This document shows, one piece after another, positions 23,501 through 38,500 of a stretch of DNA of 64,000 nt. The translations under genes were made by a program, and so were the position numbers. Source of the stretch: Sclerurus mexicanus (Eukaryota; Chordata; Aves; Passeriformes; Furnariidae). The stretch's first letter is position 1. Each line of letters starts with the position of its first letter. The notes under the pieces are model-generated. The model did no database searches. It was not told the DNA's origin and saw only the letters and a program-made list of their open reading frames with translations. The stretch spans positions 678,050 through 742,049 of the forward strand of contig VWZF01005682.1 in the NCBI GenBank assembly GCA_013396755.1. The letters run 5' to 3'.

Positions 23501-26500
23501 CCCAGGAACATCTAAATCTGCTCCAAATGTTCCCATGAAGCATTCACATTTGAATTCTCAAGAAGAGGAAAATAAAGCCAGATTCCATTTTTGCATAGTG
23601 ACAGGAAAGCTGAAAAGAAAGCAGGTTCCAAACGTACAAGGCTACAAGGCGGATTCATTCTTTTGTACAAAAGCAAAAGTTTTACCATAGCATAATCAAG
23701 TAATTTTCAAGCACATTCCGTACGCAGTTGCAGAAATGCTCTTGACATGCAAGGACAGTCACAGCTTGAGAAATACTCAAGGCATTCATCTACTGCGCCA
23801 ATTAAATACATATTCTGAAGTTTGTCAGGTCTTGATTTAGAGGTGGCTGAAGACATTTAAACTACCACACAGGTTAGAATGGAAGCCATGATTTTCAAGA
23901 AAAACATAAGGAGTTCAGTTTTTCAAAATCAATCACAGTCTCACAGTCCAAGTTATTCTGGCCATCTTTTCAGATTCCTAATAGTTGCATGAATATAAAA
24001 CAAAGCAAATACCTGGTTGTGCCCAAGGTTGCTGTGCTAGACTGTAACTGGGACCTCCTTGAGTGGCCATTGTTTTTAAAGCAGCTACCTAAGAAAAGTA
24101 AAATCAATAAAATTATGTTTCTTTCAGTTGAATTCACAACAAAGTGACCAAGTAAAAATTGCACAAGTCTCTCGGATAGCACAACGTACAGAATCTCCCC
24201 TGCTCTTTCTCTTCTATGGCCTGACTTAACAACACACAGGGGAAGCAGGGTGACAGAAATGCAATTCAAAATTACAAGTGTGATCAATTCTTGGAAGTAA
24301 AATTCAAAATGGGATTAAATTTACAAAGACGGTTAGGCACCAAAGGATACAAAACCTCAAAAGCGATTTATACTTAAGCAGCTTAGTCAAACGCCCCAGA
24401 TTCCCAATGAATCACTGGGATCACTCAGTCAATCTATCAATCTCACCAGTTACTCATCTATATTTTAGGCATGCCACTGACCCCTATCCCAGCATGACAG
24501 GCATCAGTAAATTTAATACTGTAATCTTCTAAATTCTCAAAAATCAGCAGCTGGGATATCTGCTGTCTGTGCAATGCTGTAGTCCCAGTTTCTGAGAGGT
24601 CATTTCACTTATTCTCAGCACATACAGATCCACATCACTCTTCATTTTTCAGAATAGATCCTGCTGCGTGGCTGTTCTCAAGATACCTAGAAATCCTGAG
24701 CTCTAGAGCAGGTTCTAGAAAGAAACGTATTCCGAAAAGTCATCTTTTTTTGTTTCTATTCCCTAGGATGCCTAATCCTTCTGACCAATTTCTATCAGGG
24801 ATTTCGGTCCCAAGCAGAATGTGTAAGGAAGGTCCTGCTGAGCAAACACCTCACTGGTGTAAAATATGCTGAGAATAGAAAATTTTAACACTCTTCACAG
24901 CCATACTCTAAGACCTCCCGCAAGAACACACATGATCCAAGACTTTTTGAAGGCTTACAAATGCAGTCAAGGTAGGAATTTTCCTACAAAAAGAAAAGCT
25001 CCTGCCTACCTTCACAAACCCATTTCAACTCAATGAAACACTGAAGCTCCTTGATCTAAGAGCACAGGGTTGCTTTTAAAAACAAATTATGTCATGTTCC
25101 TTTAATCCAATAATCTCAAAAATGCCTGGGAAATTGTTGTAACTTAAAGGAAAGTAAATCATCTTCAGCTAATCAGACAGAACTAGCAGCTCCTCCTATA
25201 CCCAATTTAAATACCCATTCCCTTGTCCTACCAGTACTTCAGTTAGGTTAACAAACATACAACACATTTGTACCTTTGCCATGAACTCCTCCAGCTGTTC
25301 TATAAACTGTTTGGTTTGCTGCTGGATAAATTGCTCACAAGCTGATTTCAGATGACGATCTACATCTTTCTTGGAGTCGATGTAATGTTCTCTGATTTCT
25401 GGAGTACCCTTGAACAGAGGACAACAATTCCCTTCTTTTTATTTGCCAGAGATCACCACACACTTAAATGATCCACCTTTTCTTTATGCAATAAGACTCC
25501 ATATTACCTCCAGTAAGAACTGTATCAAGGCGTTGTTGCTGTTCAGTCTAAAAAATCTTGAAACTGTCTTAGGATTCAGGATTTTAAATGCTGCATCTGT
25601 GAATCAGAAAGTCACTCATACTGTAAGTCAGTGCGATTCAGCTCCAGAGATTACAAACTCTGATCACTCATTCACACATAAAAAGTGGCCCGGCATGAAT
25701 GATTACAACTGCAACAGTAATGACTCCAGTACTGCCAGCAGTGGATGCACAAGTGCACATGCAAAGAAGCACACAAAGCTTAATCCACTACTTTTTAATT
25801 GTACCTGTGGTAAACCTGAATATAACAGTTGCACAGTCTGAAGAGATAAATACATTACAAGAAACTAACAAGTTACTGATATTAACTGCAGTGCTATGAG
25901 CATGCAAACTGTGTGAGCTCTCCTTGTTATTGTTATCTACAAGTGAAAGACTTCTACATAAACTACCTAGTTAAGCATTTACAAACAATATGCAGAATTT
26001 TCACATGTTGCCTGGTAAAAACAAGTACAGTTGCACGAAATAATTTAGAATTGGCACTTTCTTCTTCTGTGTTTGTTTTAGTTAGAACTAAACAACAAAA
26101 CATCAAGGTTGACAGACATTCATATTTATGTTCTCTACAGAAGTCCCAAGAAGAAAAAGCAAAAATGTCTGTAATTAATACAAGATACTGAAAATACTCC
26201 TACAGTGCTAACAGGATGTTGTCAATCTGAAATCCAGTCAAACTGGGAAAAAGAAAATTATCAGTAGTTTCTGTATAGCTTATTGCCCTACAGTCATTCA
26301 TTTATCATCGTATATATCCATCTGCTTTTTCTTTTTTTAAAAGCAACTCTATGCCCCTCTTGCTATGTAAAAAATGGGAGGGAAACAAGACATAAGAGCT
26401 AAAGAAGTGCTGTACAGGGCATTAAATAAACAGGGAATACCAAATACATAGGCTTGTAGGTTTAGCACTGAACTAAAAATCTGCACTCCTATGCAGTTAA

Positions 26501-29500
26501 AGGAGACCAAAGAGAAAGATTATTTTTGTTATCTGCATTATTTCCCAGTAACTTCACCAATTCCAAAGACAGGCCAAGATCTTGATTAGAATCCTATGAG
26601 CTAGTCAGTGCAAAAGTCCCTCCTCCCACTGCCAACTTCAGTTATTACATGAACCTTAACATTATACTACTTCAAAAAAAATTGGGCCAAAGCATGACTT
26701 TTACATTAAACAGCATCCCTTTGTCCATAAATCTCAAATTAAATCTTAAATCCATGTGCAGAAAGTTTGTCTAGAACACAGTAAAACCATTTGCCATGCT
26801 AATTTATTTCCAGAACTTATCCCAAATATAAAAGCCTTTCTGGCCTATGCTACACTACATTAAGAATTTAGCACAATGTACATCTTTTCAACACCACTGC
26901 CACCACCCAACATAAAGAGTTTTCCATTACTTACCACTGCCATCTGCAAAGCACTGGCTGGCACAAAAATTTATTCCATTAAATGAAGATGGAAAACAAA
27001 CTTGTGTGTCAGCCAGGACAAAACACCAAAAGGATGTATTTGCCCTTTACCCTCCAGTCAACTAGAAACCACTCAACAGGTAGGAGGTTTCATTGATGTT
27101 CAAGTGCAACAAGTGAAATGGTTAGTGTAAGAATTGCTTGCTTCAGAGTTAAGAGAGCAGCATATTAGATAGCAAGAAAGAGAAGTTATTTCTTCAGCTT
27201 TCTCTTCTGGAATGGAAAGAGAGAAATTTGACATGCTTCCCATAATTTTTCCCATTACCTTTCTAAACTTGGAAAGTGCATGACACTTCAGTTTTGTATT
27301 GAGAATTTTTTTCCTGCATTTTACAAAGGAACCATAGTACAATTTCAAAAACCATGACCAAGGGCACTACTTCTATTTTCACTTCCCACAACAGACATGC
27401 TTGCTACATAATACCATTCAACAATACTATTTATTTAACTTGCAAAATAAGAAAACCTCTTCAAAACAAAACCTCACAGAAATGTCTAGGAAATGTTAAT
27501 TTGTTCTAGACAAGTTGACTATGTATTGTTAAATTCACCTGCTAAACAGCAGTAACAAAAGATATTCCTTTAATGGGTCAGAAGAGAGGAAATACATCTC
27601 TGCAATAGCAAGGTAAGTTATTTAGCTGTTCTTAAAAAGGACTGGATAAATAAACTAGGTCAGCAGCAAAAAGCAGACAAATGCATTTCATACAAAAATA
27701 AAGAATTTGTTAGATACATCTTGAATTGCCCTGAGTAAGAGAATGGTTTTTGGCTTTTTTCAGAGAAGCTAAGAACAAAGCAAGAGATTAGAAAAAGCAT
27801 ACAGGTCATTGCAAATGAACATAAAATAAACCCAGAATTTGTGCTGGCACATTAAGGGAGGACAATTCCATCCCATTCTGTAGCCAGCAACTGTTTAGTA
27901 CCTCTAGTTTTCTTAAGGTCCAGGGAAATTTCCTTAATGGTGAAATCAGTGTGGAAAGGAGCAATTTGTTCACGAAGAATCAAAAGGTGTTTTATTAAGA
28001 AAAGCTGTCCATCAACCTGGGTCTACAGCACAAAAGAAAGAACATGCATTACATGTAAAAAATTCCCAAACAATTAGATGAACAGCAAAGTCTCAACATT
28101 TCCACTCTTATTAGTCAACAAACTTTTTCCATTAGTCTGTAGTGCCATTAACCACACTCTGGGACCAACAAATCCCACTTCTGTACTATTCCTAATACAC
28201 TGCACTACAGAACAGACTTTATTCACATTTCTTAGAAGAATTAGCTTATACAGCCATATTACTAAATGTCTCTTAAGTACAGGTATCCCCTACTTGAAAG
28301 ATACAAACTTATTGTTCTTAAGAGCCAGTAATTGTTTCGTGTGATTCATATAATTTGTAGTTGAAAAACATGAGGTTCTAAATTTGTTTTAATCATTACG
28401 ATGACTAAAAAAAGCCAAAAAGTTAATGTTCCTGTAATAACCTTGATTAACTGTGCTATTCTGCAAAGGTCTTACAAGGCATTTTTCTCATGTCATTAAA
28501 CACAAAGCTTAGTTAATTTCTAAACAGTACAGCAAAGATAGAAAGAATAAAACAAGGCCAAGTTCACACCACCCAAAGGATGTTTTGCACTGCTTGTTAT
28601 TTTAGCTATGTGCTTTGGACTGCATGCTAGTTTTAATCTTTGAAGTTCATGGCTCATTGAGGTACAAGGAGGAGGACTCAAGAATTCAAATTTACTTTTG
28701 CAAGCTGGAAGAGTTCTAAGAAACAAAAATATCATCAAAAGTACGTGGTGAAAACAAAACTTGAGTTATTTCCTTTTATTGTGGGGTTTTTTTTAATTCT
28801 TACATTCACAATTTCACCAGAAAATGTTAAATTAACATGCATCAAGAACAAAGTAGTATAGATCCTAGTTCTCGGTCAGTCTATCTAGGGTTCACGGCAG
28901 GACAAGTTTCATTCTCCACAATACTTTTAATTCTGAATTAATTACATAGGAAATAGTTATCTGCTCAAGCTAAAAGGAAATGTAGTTTGAATTTCTTTTT
29001 AAAGATACTATCTTTAACAGGTATTTTTCAAAGGACACTCAAAAGAATTACCTCTAAACAGCTCTTCATTTCTAAACACAGCTAAAACTTCTCATTATTA
29101 AGTATTTACTGCTTTAAAAAGTCCAACAAATTTAGGCTATTAAGACTTTTTTTTTTTAATTCACTTCCTGGCTGTTAGGAATTAGCAAATTACTACAGCA
29201 TTTGTATTAAAGGAACTGTGACAGGGAAAAAAAGTTTCCTCCAACTACTTAAACTTATATACTCAACATGACTTGATGAATCTGCATTGAATTCTGAGCA
29301 ACACATCAGATCAGACCTTTTGATAATATAGTTCTGAGCAGAGAATACTTAATCTTCCCAGTGAATTTAACAGTTAGATTTTTGAAAATGCAAACAAACA
29401 ACGGAGGCAGAGGAAAAGAGAAAATAGTAACAGGCAATGAAAATAAACATAGGAAACAGAGTCCTCTAGCAGAAATTTTTCTTTAGACATCCCTTCATTG

Positions 29501-32500
29501 AATTCCCACGAGTTAGAGCAGCCTGTAAACACAATTACTACGATCTGTATTTCCCTTTTCAGATAGGCTAGCACGTGAATCGTTATCTTTGCTTTGCAAT
29601 ACATTAACCGTAACTAAGAACTGGCAAACCTGTCAGGTCTCTGGGGGCAGAGCAACATGCTTCGACTAAGATTTCAACAGAATTCTGAACAACTGCTTCA
29701 TGACTTTAGATATACGTGGAGGGGAGGGAGCTTGGAAAACATACCACAGATTCTGACCTTGTTTTTGCTGATGGAATCGGCAGCTCCCAGCAGCGACTGG
29801 ATGCAGGCAGATAAGGCCTCTTGCGATAATCCCTGAAACACTGCCCTCTGCGGGGAAGAGGAAATCAGGCCAACAAAAAAGGTGTTAGCAAAGCTCAGGC
29901 AGAATTTTAAGAGTTGCAGTTTGTGAACGATGTGCTTATCAATCTATAAACCTCTAGACCAACAAGCTGCAAACATGTTGTCTAAATGCAGCAAGACAGG
30001 ATGGTGTGATACAAAAGCTTGCTACAAGCACTCAGATTGGATACAGGTGCGCTCTCGAGCATGTCCTGCTCACCCTCCAGCTCTGAATTGGCACCTGGGT
30101 AGTGACATGGTCAGTGACACCTCACGCACTCAGAGCCAACAGCACAAATGATGTTTGCTGGGTGAACTGACCAGACACTTTGTGTGCCAGGGTAACTACC
30201 TGTGCTGTGCGTGCAAGTTACACCTGCAACAGACGTGAGATCCTTCGAGTGAGCTTAACCTCAAGCAAACTCAAATTACCTCACATTTACGACAGGTGAG
30301 TAAACAAACATGACAGCTGCCATGGCCCGGGTGACGCCGAGTAACTCACTAAGCTGCTGCAACTACATCCTACGGCCGAGCCTGCCATAGGAACACAGCT
30401 CACCTCCACCAGCACTGCAACACAGTACACGCAGCCCTGACTGCCCCAAGACTTGCTAATGACACTTCGTTCAGGCCTTCTCCTATCTACAGGGTGCAGG
30501 CAAGGGGTACCAGCTCTGCTAAAGTTCCTCAGGGGAAAAATAACCTCTGTGCAGACACACTATAAATGAGCTTTGCAAACAATGCAAAAACATCTCATCT
30601 CCAAAGGTCTAGCTGAAAACAAGGGCAAATACTCATCCAACTTTAATGAGATTAATATTTTAAGCAATAAAGCATTCATATTTTCCAGCTTCTCTTTAAG
30701 CAACAGAATCTTAGTAGCAGTTTCATATAACACCCATCAAAGATATCTTTAAAAGCACTGTATGTATCTAATAAAGATACAACACATACAGAAAACCAAA
30801 AACATTTGGATTATTTTCTTCAGAGACTTATCAGCCTTTTATGCTATTAGGTGAGAGACAATAAAACGGATTCTAGTTAAGCTTTGGAAATGTCTCCTAC
30901 ATTTTGGAACTTGAAAAGATGTGCCATAAAAAAGTTTTTTAGAACATTTCCAAAATACAGAAGTAGTAGGGTTTTAAGAGCAGAAACATCACCTTGCCTG
31001 ATGTCCTGCAAAGCACAAAGAAAAAAACACATTCACCCAGTAATTTCAGCAATAAGATCATTATCTGTAAGTGACACGGAACTTTCTACTCTTTCTTGTC
31101 CTATTCAGTCCTCAACTTTGATGCAACCAGTATCTTGAACATCAGACACTGAATTATTTCTGTCATAGCAAAAGCAATAGATGTACAAATCAGTACCATT
31201 TTTCTAATTCTACAAATAAAAAATTGTCTTGGAAATGATGACCTAAATTTTTCAGTTCTCCTGTTTTACATAAACATAGCAGTAAGACTAAGAGATAAGA
31301 AGTCACTAACTGTCCATTCCTAATTTATATTAAAATATTTAGACATGATGCCATACACACTTTGTAACTTCACTTAAAAATATGAAATTTTTGCATACGT
31401 CTATACATCTGTACAGTTTGGAGAGACACACTAGAGTCCTTCTGACAGTAGGATACCACATTCCATGCAGATCTGCTGGTGAAATCGTGGTCTGGTGCCT
31501 GGGATTAAGCGATTCAGCTGAACCTGTTTAAAAGCAAAATAATCACATGACAAACTTGCTCATCTGTCCTTTCTCCCAAAGGAGACTGTAATATCAACTG
31601 CATTTTATACTGACTGCACAGTAGGGAAACATTTTATTTTACCCAAAGAGGTTAATTTTTTTTTTCCTTCTGAGCAGGTCAGTACTAGATTTCTGCTGTG
31701 AATAGAGCACATGGCTGTAAAAGACATGAATTCACTTTCAGGGGTGGCCCAGCTCGACTCTGTTTAATAAGTTACATTTACAGGCATGTCTCCAATGACA
31801 CACATCTCCTTCTCAGCTGAACAACTGAAATGGTCAAACCATTACTGAAAAAAATTGCATAGGAGAAAAAAGGGAAAAAATTGTTAGATATCACAGAATT
31901 ACAGGAAATGTTCAGGGGAAAAAAGGAAAAAACATTCTATTAATTTTACTTTATGTCTTCCTTTCTGCTGGGGATAATCCTATATAGATTAAACAGTTGC
32001 AGAAAATAGAGAGTTTAAACATCATGTTAATAACTGCAAAACTAACAGCAAAATCAATTTTGTCATGAGGTTGTTGCAAACATAAAAAGTGTTCTCCCTG
32101 AGTAACTTTTGTAATAATCTCTGACAAAGGTGCTGCTGGTAAAAACAACACTGTACCATTCTGAACGATGGCAAAATAAAAGGAGAAATTCTTCAGGGAT
32201 CCTGGACAATAATTAAAAAATTGTAACACTCAAACGACTGGCATCAAAACAGCCACATTTCACGGAATTTGATTCCAGTTAACTGTAATTTACACACGAA
32301 CAGGTCACACAGCACAGCTAACAGTAAGAAGCATCCTCAAGCACACATCTTGATGGCAGGTCTACTTTGCAGTGGAGAATACATAAGCTCAGTTTTACAC
32401 AAAGTACAATAGATACCGTTGGTGGCAAAAGTAGTTGCTTCACATAATGGAATGCACTGGAAGCACAAAGAAATGCCAACAAGAGAACAAGATTAAGCTG

Positions 32501-35500
32501 TTTCTCATAAAAAATACAAAGCTAAGAACTTTGAGGCAAAGTTCACCTGTCAAAATCTCTTATGAATTTCTCCAGGAAAAAACGCCTTAAGATACACGCA
32601 AGTTTCTCAGAGATGGTGCAAGTTAATGCTCACTCCCCATGAGCTTTATGCATTAGTTTGACAACACGAGATGCATTCCATACCAGATTTAACTAAGCTG
32701 CAGGACTCGGGATCTTCTAGTCGGACATCTGAAAATGAAGCTTCAGATGGCAGCTTCTTCTGTTCCTCTTTTAAACTCTGTGCAATTTGCTGCAAGGAAA
32801 GATACACAATAACATCATAATATTTTTTCTCCTCGATTCGAGCAACATTACACTGCTTTGGTTACAACAGAGAAAGGCATACTAAATTGCAAAAGGAATC
32901 AGCTACACTCAGCTCCCAGTGTTTCAAAGACACAAAGAAGAAACAGACAGATGTTTCCAAAACAGTAGCCGAAACCCTGCAATATCAATTAAGATTCACA
33001 AATACCACACAGATCCATGTAAAGGACTGTTCCTTCCCTTTTGTCTGTTTTTACTGATCTCTAAATAATAATAACCTATGAAGCTACCCAGAAAGAGAAG
33101 CTCAAAATAGGGGAGCCCAACTGAACACTGACTTTTACACAGATAATTTTTGTAATGGCTTTATTCCCATAAATTATATGTGCAGATGACCTGAAAGTAC
33201 TCTCGAGTTTATTCCCTGCAGGAGTTCAACGAAAAGCTTTCCTCTAACATTACTCAACGTTTCCACATTTCAACCTTTTTCACTACTTGGTCTGCCTCAA
33301 AGCTACAAGAGGCAGCAAGAATAGGCAAAGAACTGCATTAATATTTGAGCAGAACAGCACAAGAAGTATTTCTGTCCTGTGCTTTTAACATTTTAATAAT
33401 TCATTTACTAAGACAGAAGATCTCCCTAAATAGCAAGGTTTTGAGGTTTAAAAGCAATCAAGTAGCAAAATGAATCTCAAACCAGGCAAAAACTGGAGTC
33501 TTATGAGGACAATATGAAGAGCAGCATAATTTCTCAATTTGGAAGGAACTTTCTTCTTCCAAACTGAAGGGCCATAGGACCCTTGTTAGAAAATAAGGCC
33601 TCATATAGACCAACCAGCTGCTTTACTTGCCTAAAGTTATAGCTAACACTAAAAAGCTCTCCAAATAATTTTTTAATCCAGTTCTACACACACAATTTTA
33701 AAAATACAATAAATAAATAATAGAAGACCCCAAACCAAACAAACAAAGCTGCACTCTCTAACAGTTATACTGGTAAATCTTCTAATCACTAGTTGTTCTG
33801 AATAGAAGAATGCAATTTACTGACATTTTGTGTGGTGGACTTTTCAATTACTGTTTTTGCTTTGTCTTCAAAAGTGTATTAGTCCTTAAACTCTCAGTAC
33901 AAAAGAGCATGTATTCAACAAACTCACTAGCTTCAGGGTTTGTAAACTTTCCTAAAACCCTATGAATGTCCCTTATAATCCCCCAAGGTATAAACTATAA
34001 CGTAATAAAAGCTTTACTCGTGTATAAAGACAATGTCATAGCAATGTAAATTCATTGCTAAGAAGTTTCTCAGTATTTCATCTGTTTGCTCAAGAATTGA
34101 GCACAATAAGGTACAGTTACACAATGCTAATTTTTTTCAGCCCATAGCAAAACATATACACATACAGCTGTAAACCTTCTATATCTTAAATAAGTAATGC
34201 TCTGATTCTGAAGTCCAACAGCAACTTCTCTACCAAATTGTCAGCTGAAAATAAGCCCTACAATTTTCTAAGCACCACCGGCTACTCTGGTAGCTAGATG
34301 GAAAGCAGAATAGAGCAATAAAATCTGGATTTTGCCAGTCCATACTATAATTGCCATTCTCAGTCAACTCAATCCTTTGACAGCTTGGGCCTCTCCTTAT
34401 AAAGTGTAGGGCAACAGTTACTTAAAATGGGAATCTTTACTATGTTTTACTGCTTCCATGCAATGCCATCCTTCAGTTGCATATCAAATGCAGTTTGTTC
34501 TAGCCAAAAACTAATTTCAAGTTTCTCATTGGCCACTTTTTTATTTTTGTGAGTAGTTTCATTCCAAAATCTTTCATCAACATAGTATTAACCTTTTAAA
34601 TTAAGTACAATTAGTTTGATCCATTTCAACAGAAATATTGACTAAAAGGGCTTGGAATGACCACAAAAATGGCTAATACTGACAAGAACCTGAAAAAGGC
34701 TACTGGAAATCATTGCTGACATGTTAAATTATCTCAAGTTGCAAGCAAGTCTCCCCTCACACTGACTGAGCAAGTGCACACATGTGCCTATGAAATACTG
34801 GTTGACCAGCACTTCTGAAAACAAACTTTCAGCTGTGACTGTCTAAAGCTACCCTTCAACTGCAGCTCAACTAGAGAATACACTGCCTAATACCTACTAC
34901 TTATGAATGTAAATAAAAAATTTAGAGTCTTAATTTAATCAGCAGGTGCCAATTTGATAACGCCAGTAATATCAAATACACCTAAGAACTGGAAAACCCT
35001 GGCTGCAAAGGACTGTACTGCAGAATTGTATATGCTGCATATAAAAAGAAAATCATCAAGGACAATAAAAAAGCTGATACCTCCATCATTTCCAACTTGT
35101 CAGGATACGCGAGATCGCCTGGAGCAGGCTTGTAGCCTGTGATATCAGTCTGAATGTAAATATGTGTCCTATAGACAAGACGCTCTTGTACATCTTCTAA
35201 CATCTGCTTGACACCAGCTGCAAATGCACCCAGTTGTTCAGCTGACAAAGGTAAAAGAGGCACAAATTTGTTAATTACGAAACAAGCTTACAGAAACAAA
35301 AGTTTGAAGTATCACAAATAGACCTGACAAAAACTAGCTTGCTGCAGATGAAGTCAGACTATTTTTGGAACAGCGGCAGGCAGACACATTTGTGACAAAC
35401 AAGGAATTACTGAACTCCATGTTGCAGTTGCTTCAGCTCCCCAAATCTTCATTAGACTGTGAAAATTCAGCCTCACTCTGATTATACCAGAGGCCTTGTC

Positions 35501-38500
35501 AGAGTTAAGCATTCTAATTATTTGAGGCGTGGGTATATTAAGTGGCATTTCTTTGGGAACAACAAGTAAGGTGGCTTTGGTTCTATTACAGCCAATGCTT
35601 GTGGTGTGACTGCTGGGAGTTGGTAACACCTACCTACCAGAACAGATGATCCAAAGCAGGTCAAATCCAACTTAAGAATTACTGTATCAGCCCAAACTTA
35701 AGTAGTAGGAAGACAGTTCTTCAGATTAGCCAAAATATTATGTCAGCAACTTCTTCCTCATTCCCAACACTGTTATAGTTATACTTCCAGGAAAGTGAGC
35801 AGTTCTTCACAATTATTGGCACAGCTTCAGCAACAAAGAGCTACACTGTGTGATATACTAGTATGATTTCTGTTTATTGACAGGTGCAAGTTTAAGACTG
35901 TGAAAGGATGCCATTATTCACTGGTCATATTAAGGAAATGAAATACTGGGTCAGGTCACTCCTATGAGACTTTGAGCTCCAAACACTTACACAATTCCAA
36001 AATCTACACAAGCTACTTAACTCTTCTGCTGAAATTGCAATTTCTAGTCTGGGAAGCAGACTCCTTGGTTATGGACAATTAAAAAAAATTTAGTTTCCAT
36101 TCCTTTGTTTTATCGTCATTATGCAGAAAGATCCATATGGATGATGCATTAGCAGGGCCAAGTGAACCAATTTATTCATTTGAAAAGTTCATTTAAATCA
36201 ATCCTGGTGCATGCATATGTACCATGCACTTGTATAATCTAGGGAAAACAGGACTAACATCAGTGTATTAATTTAAATGAAGCTATACACAAACCCCTAG
36301 ATACAGCCCTTTACTATAAATGAAAAAACATAATTCATTTTACATAAACGTGTCAAAACTGACGTAAGGTTAAGATCCACTAAAAATAAGAAAACATAGA
36401 GGAATTTTTTTGCCTTTGTAACTAAACAATTTTATCAGTTAAGAAGATTTAAAAACAATCAGCTTCCATCTATAAGTTACCATTGTTCTGTACATGATCT
36501 TCAAGCATCTCATTTTTGAGAATCCCGCAGAGTTCAGAAAGAGTCTCTAAGTGAATGACATGGATGATCATTGGCCTCAGGACATCATACAATGAAAGAC
36601 ACAACTTCTCCAAGAGTTCACTATGAAGCAGAAATAAAAGAAAACAAAATACTTTCAGGATACCACAATACTAAAACAATTTTTTATCACAAGCATGGAT
36701 TATTTTGTGGCGAAGATTTTTGAAATTAGCGTAAGAAAACAATGCAACACAGTGCCATAAAAGACTTTTCAAAAGGACTGTTCAAAACAAGAACACATTA
36801 TTTCCTACAAAGTCTTAAAATATATAGGACAGCAACTGCTTCAAAATGGTAGTACAGTTTTTAATTAATTTTAAAATAAAACTAAAAAAAACCCAAATAA
36901 ACAAAAAACCCACACACACCAACGAGCAACTCAATCCGTCACAAGAGGAAGATACTGCAAGCTGGTTTACTTGGCTTCTGTGTAATGAAATGCTCCTGTT
37001 GAGCTCAGATTCATAACTCCAAGTTCCCCTTGAGAACAGGTTCATCTGATTCCAAGTACTCCACAGTTTATTAGAACCAGGAGCACATGAGGACGTATGC
37101 AGGAGGAGAGCTTAGTAACATTTTCTGTAACAACTACCAACATGGCAGAGCACACTTTCAATCTAACTGAAGTTACAGTATCAATGCAATATGAAACACC
37201 AGAAATTCCACCTCATTTTATTTTTTCATGTTCAAAGTGATGCATATCTTGGTTAGGACACCAGTAGCACTCACTCAAGACATTTTTGCTATTCTCAATG
37301 CTCCCTTCACTAATTACAGATTAGGCAACAATGCTATCGCCAGCAGCTGAAAATTGAAGTAAATCCCCAGTTAGACTTGGAAATATAAACACCAAGAGTA
37401 TTTAAATATTTAGAGTGTGATAAAGATGTTGAGTTTATTGCAATCGGTTTTTTCTAATTCACAAAGAATGTCTGTCTACAAGACAAGGGCACTTCAGTTC
37501 CTCTCAGAGAGGGAACAAAAAGGCTCACAAAAGAATATTCAGAGAAGAAACATTTTTAATGTCTCCTCCTTTGCATCCTGTAGCATTACAAACAACTTGG
37601 TAAACAGTAACTCTCCATGATAAAAGTAGAAAAAAAGGAGAAAGTTTCACCAAACTTAATATTAAATACAACACTCAACCTCAGATGTGTAGTCTTGATT
37701 AGATTTTCGGTAGACTCTTTTAGCTGTACATAGACACCTGGCTGTTACGTCTTCAGAGTACCTCAGCACTCCAGAAAAAAATAAAGAGGCTATTTATTAT
37801 GCTAAGAGAGACCTAATAAAGTAGTTTACTACTTGAAATCTTTTTCTTGAAGTATTTTATTTAGACGTAGGCAAAAAAAGGGAAGTGAGTTCTTGGGAAA
37901 TAAGGTAACTACTTTTCACCAAGATGCAAAAATAATCAGAAGTCTATTCTCATTTTTGGTGTGAATAGCACTAGTGATAAAATGTCTGTCTGAACATTTT
38001 ACACTGATTTCAATTACGGATATTTACTCCACGATTTGGACTGAGAGAGCCAAACTCTTAAGCCAGTTTAGTCAGGTCACCTCAAATTCTGAGCACGTCC
38101 CATGAGACCAGTTTCTCAGAAAGACTAGTACTACTCTGGCATTGTGGCTTATCTCTAGTGATGTTTTTATGTATTTTGGTTTTCCTTTACCTTTAGAGGG
38201 TGGAGAGGGTAGTGGGAAGTCCTTTTTCCAAATTACACACTTAAGCTGTACTCAATTTAAGACACTACAATACTCAAAAGTCTCAGTTATATGAATAGAA
38301 ATATATTATTTATGACCTTCATAGTAGGGGGACATGATCTACACAAATTTCAAAATTAAGTATCATTATTAAAACATACCAGGAAAGGTATTGCTCTAAA
38401 ATTGCAAGTCTGTTGTAAAAAGCATGCAATACTTTTATAATGCAATCACTATGTGTAGCAACAACCTGTCCCTCTTCTGGAACTAGGCAGCACAGATACA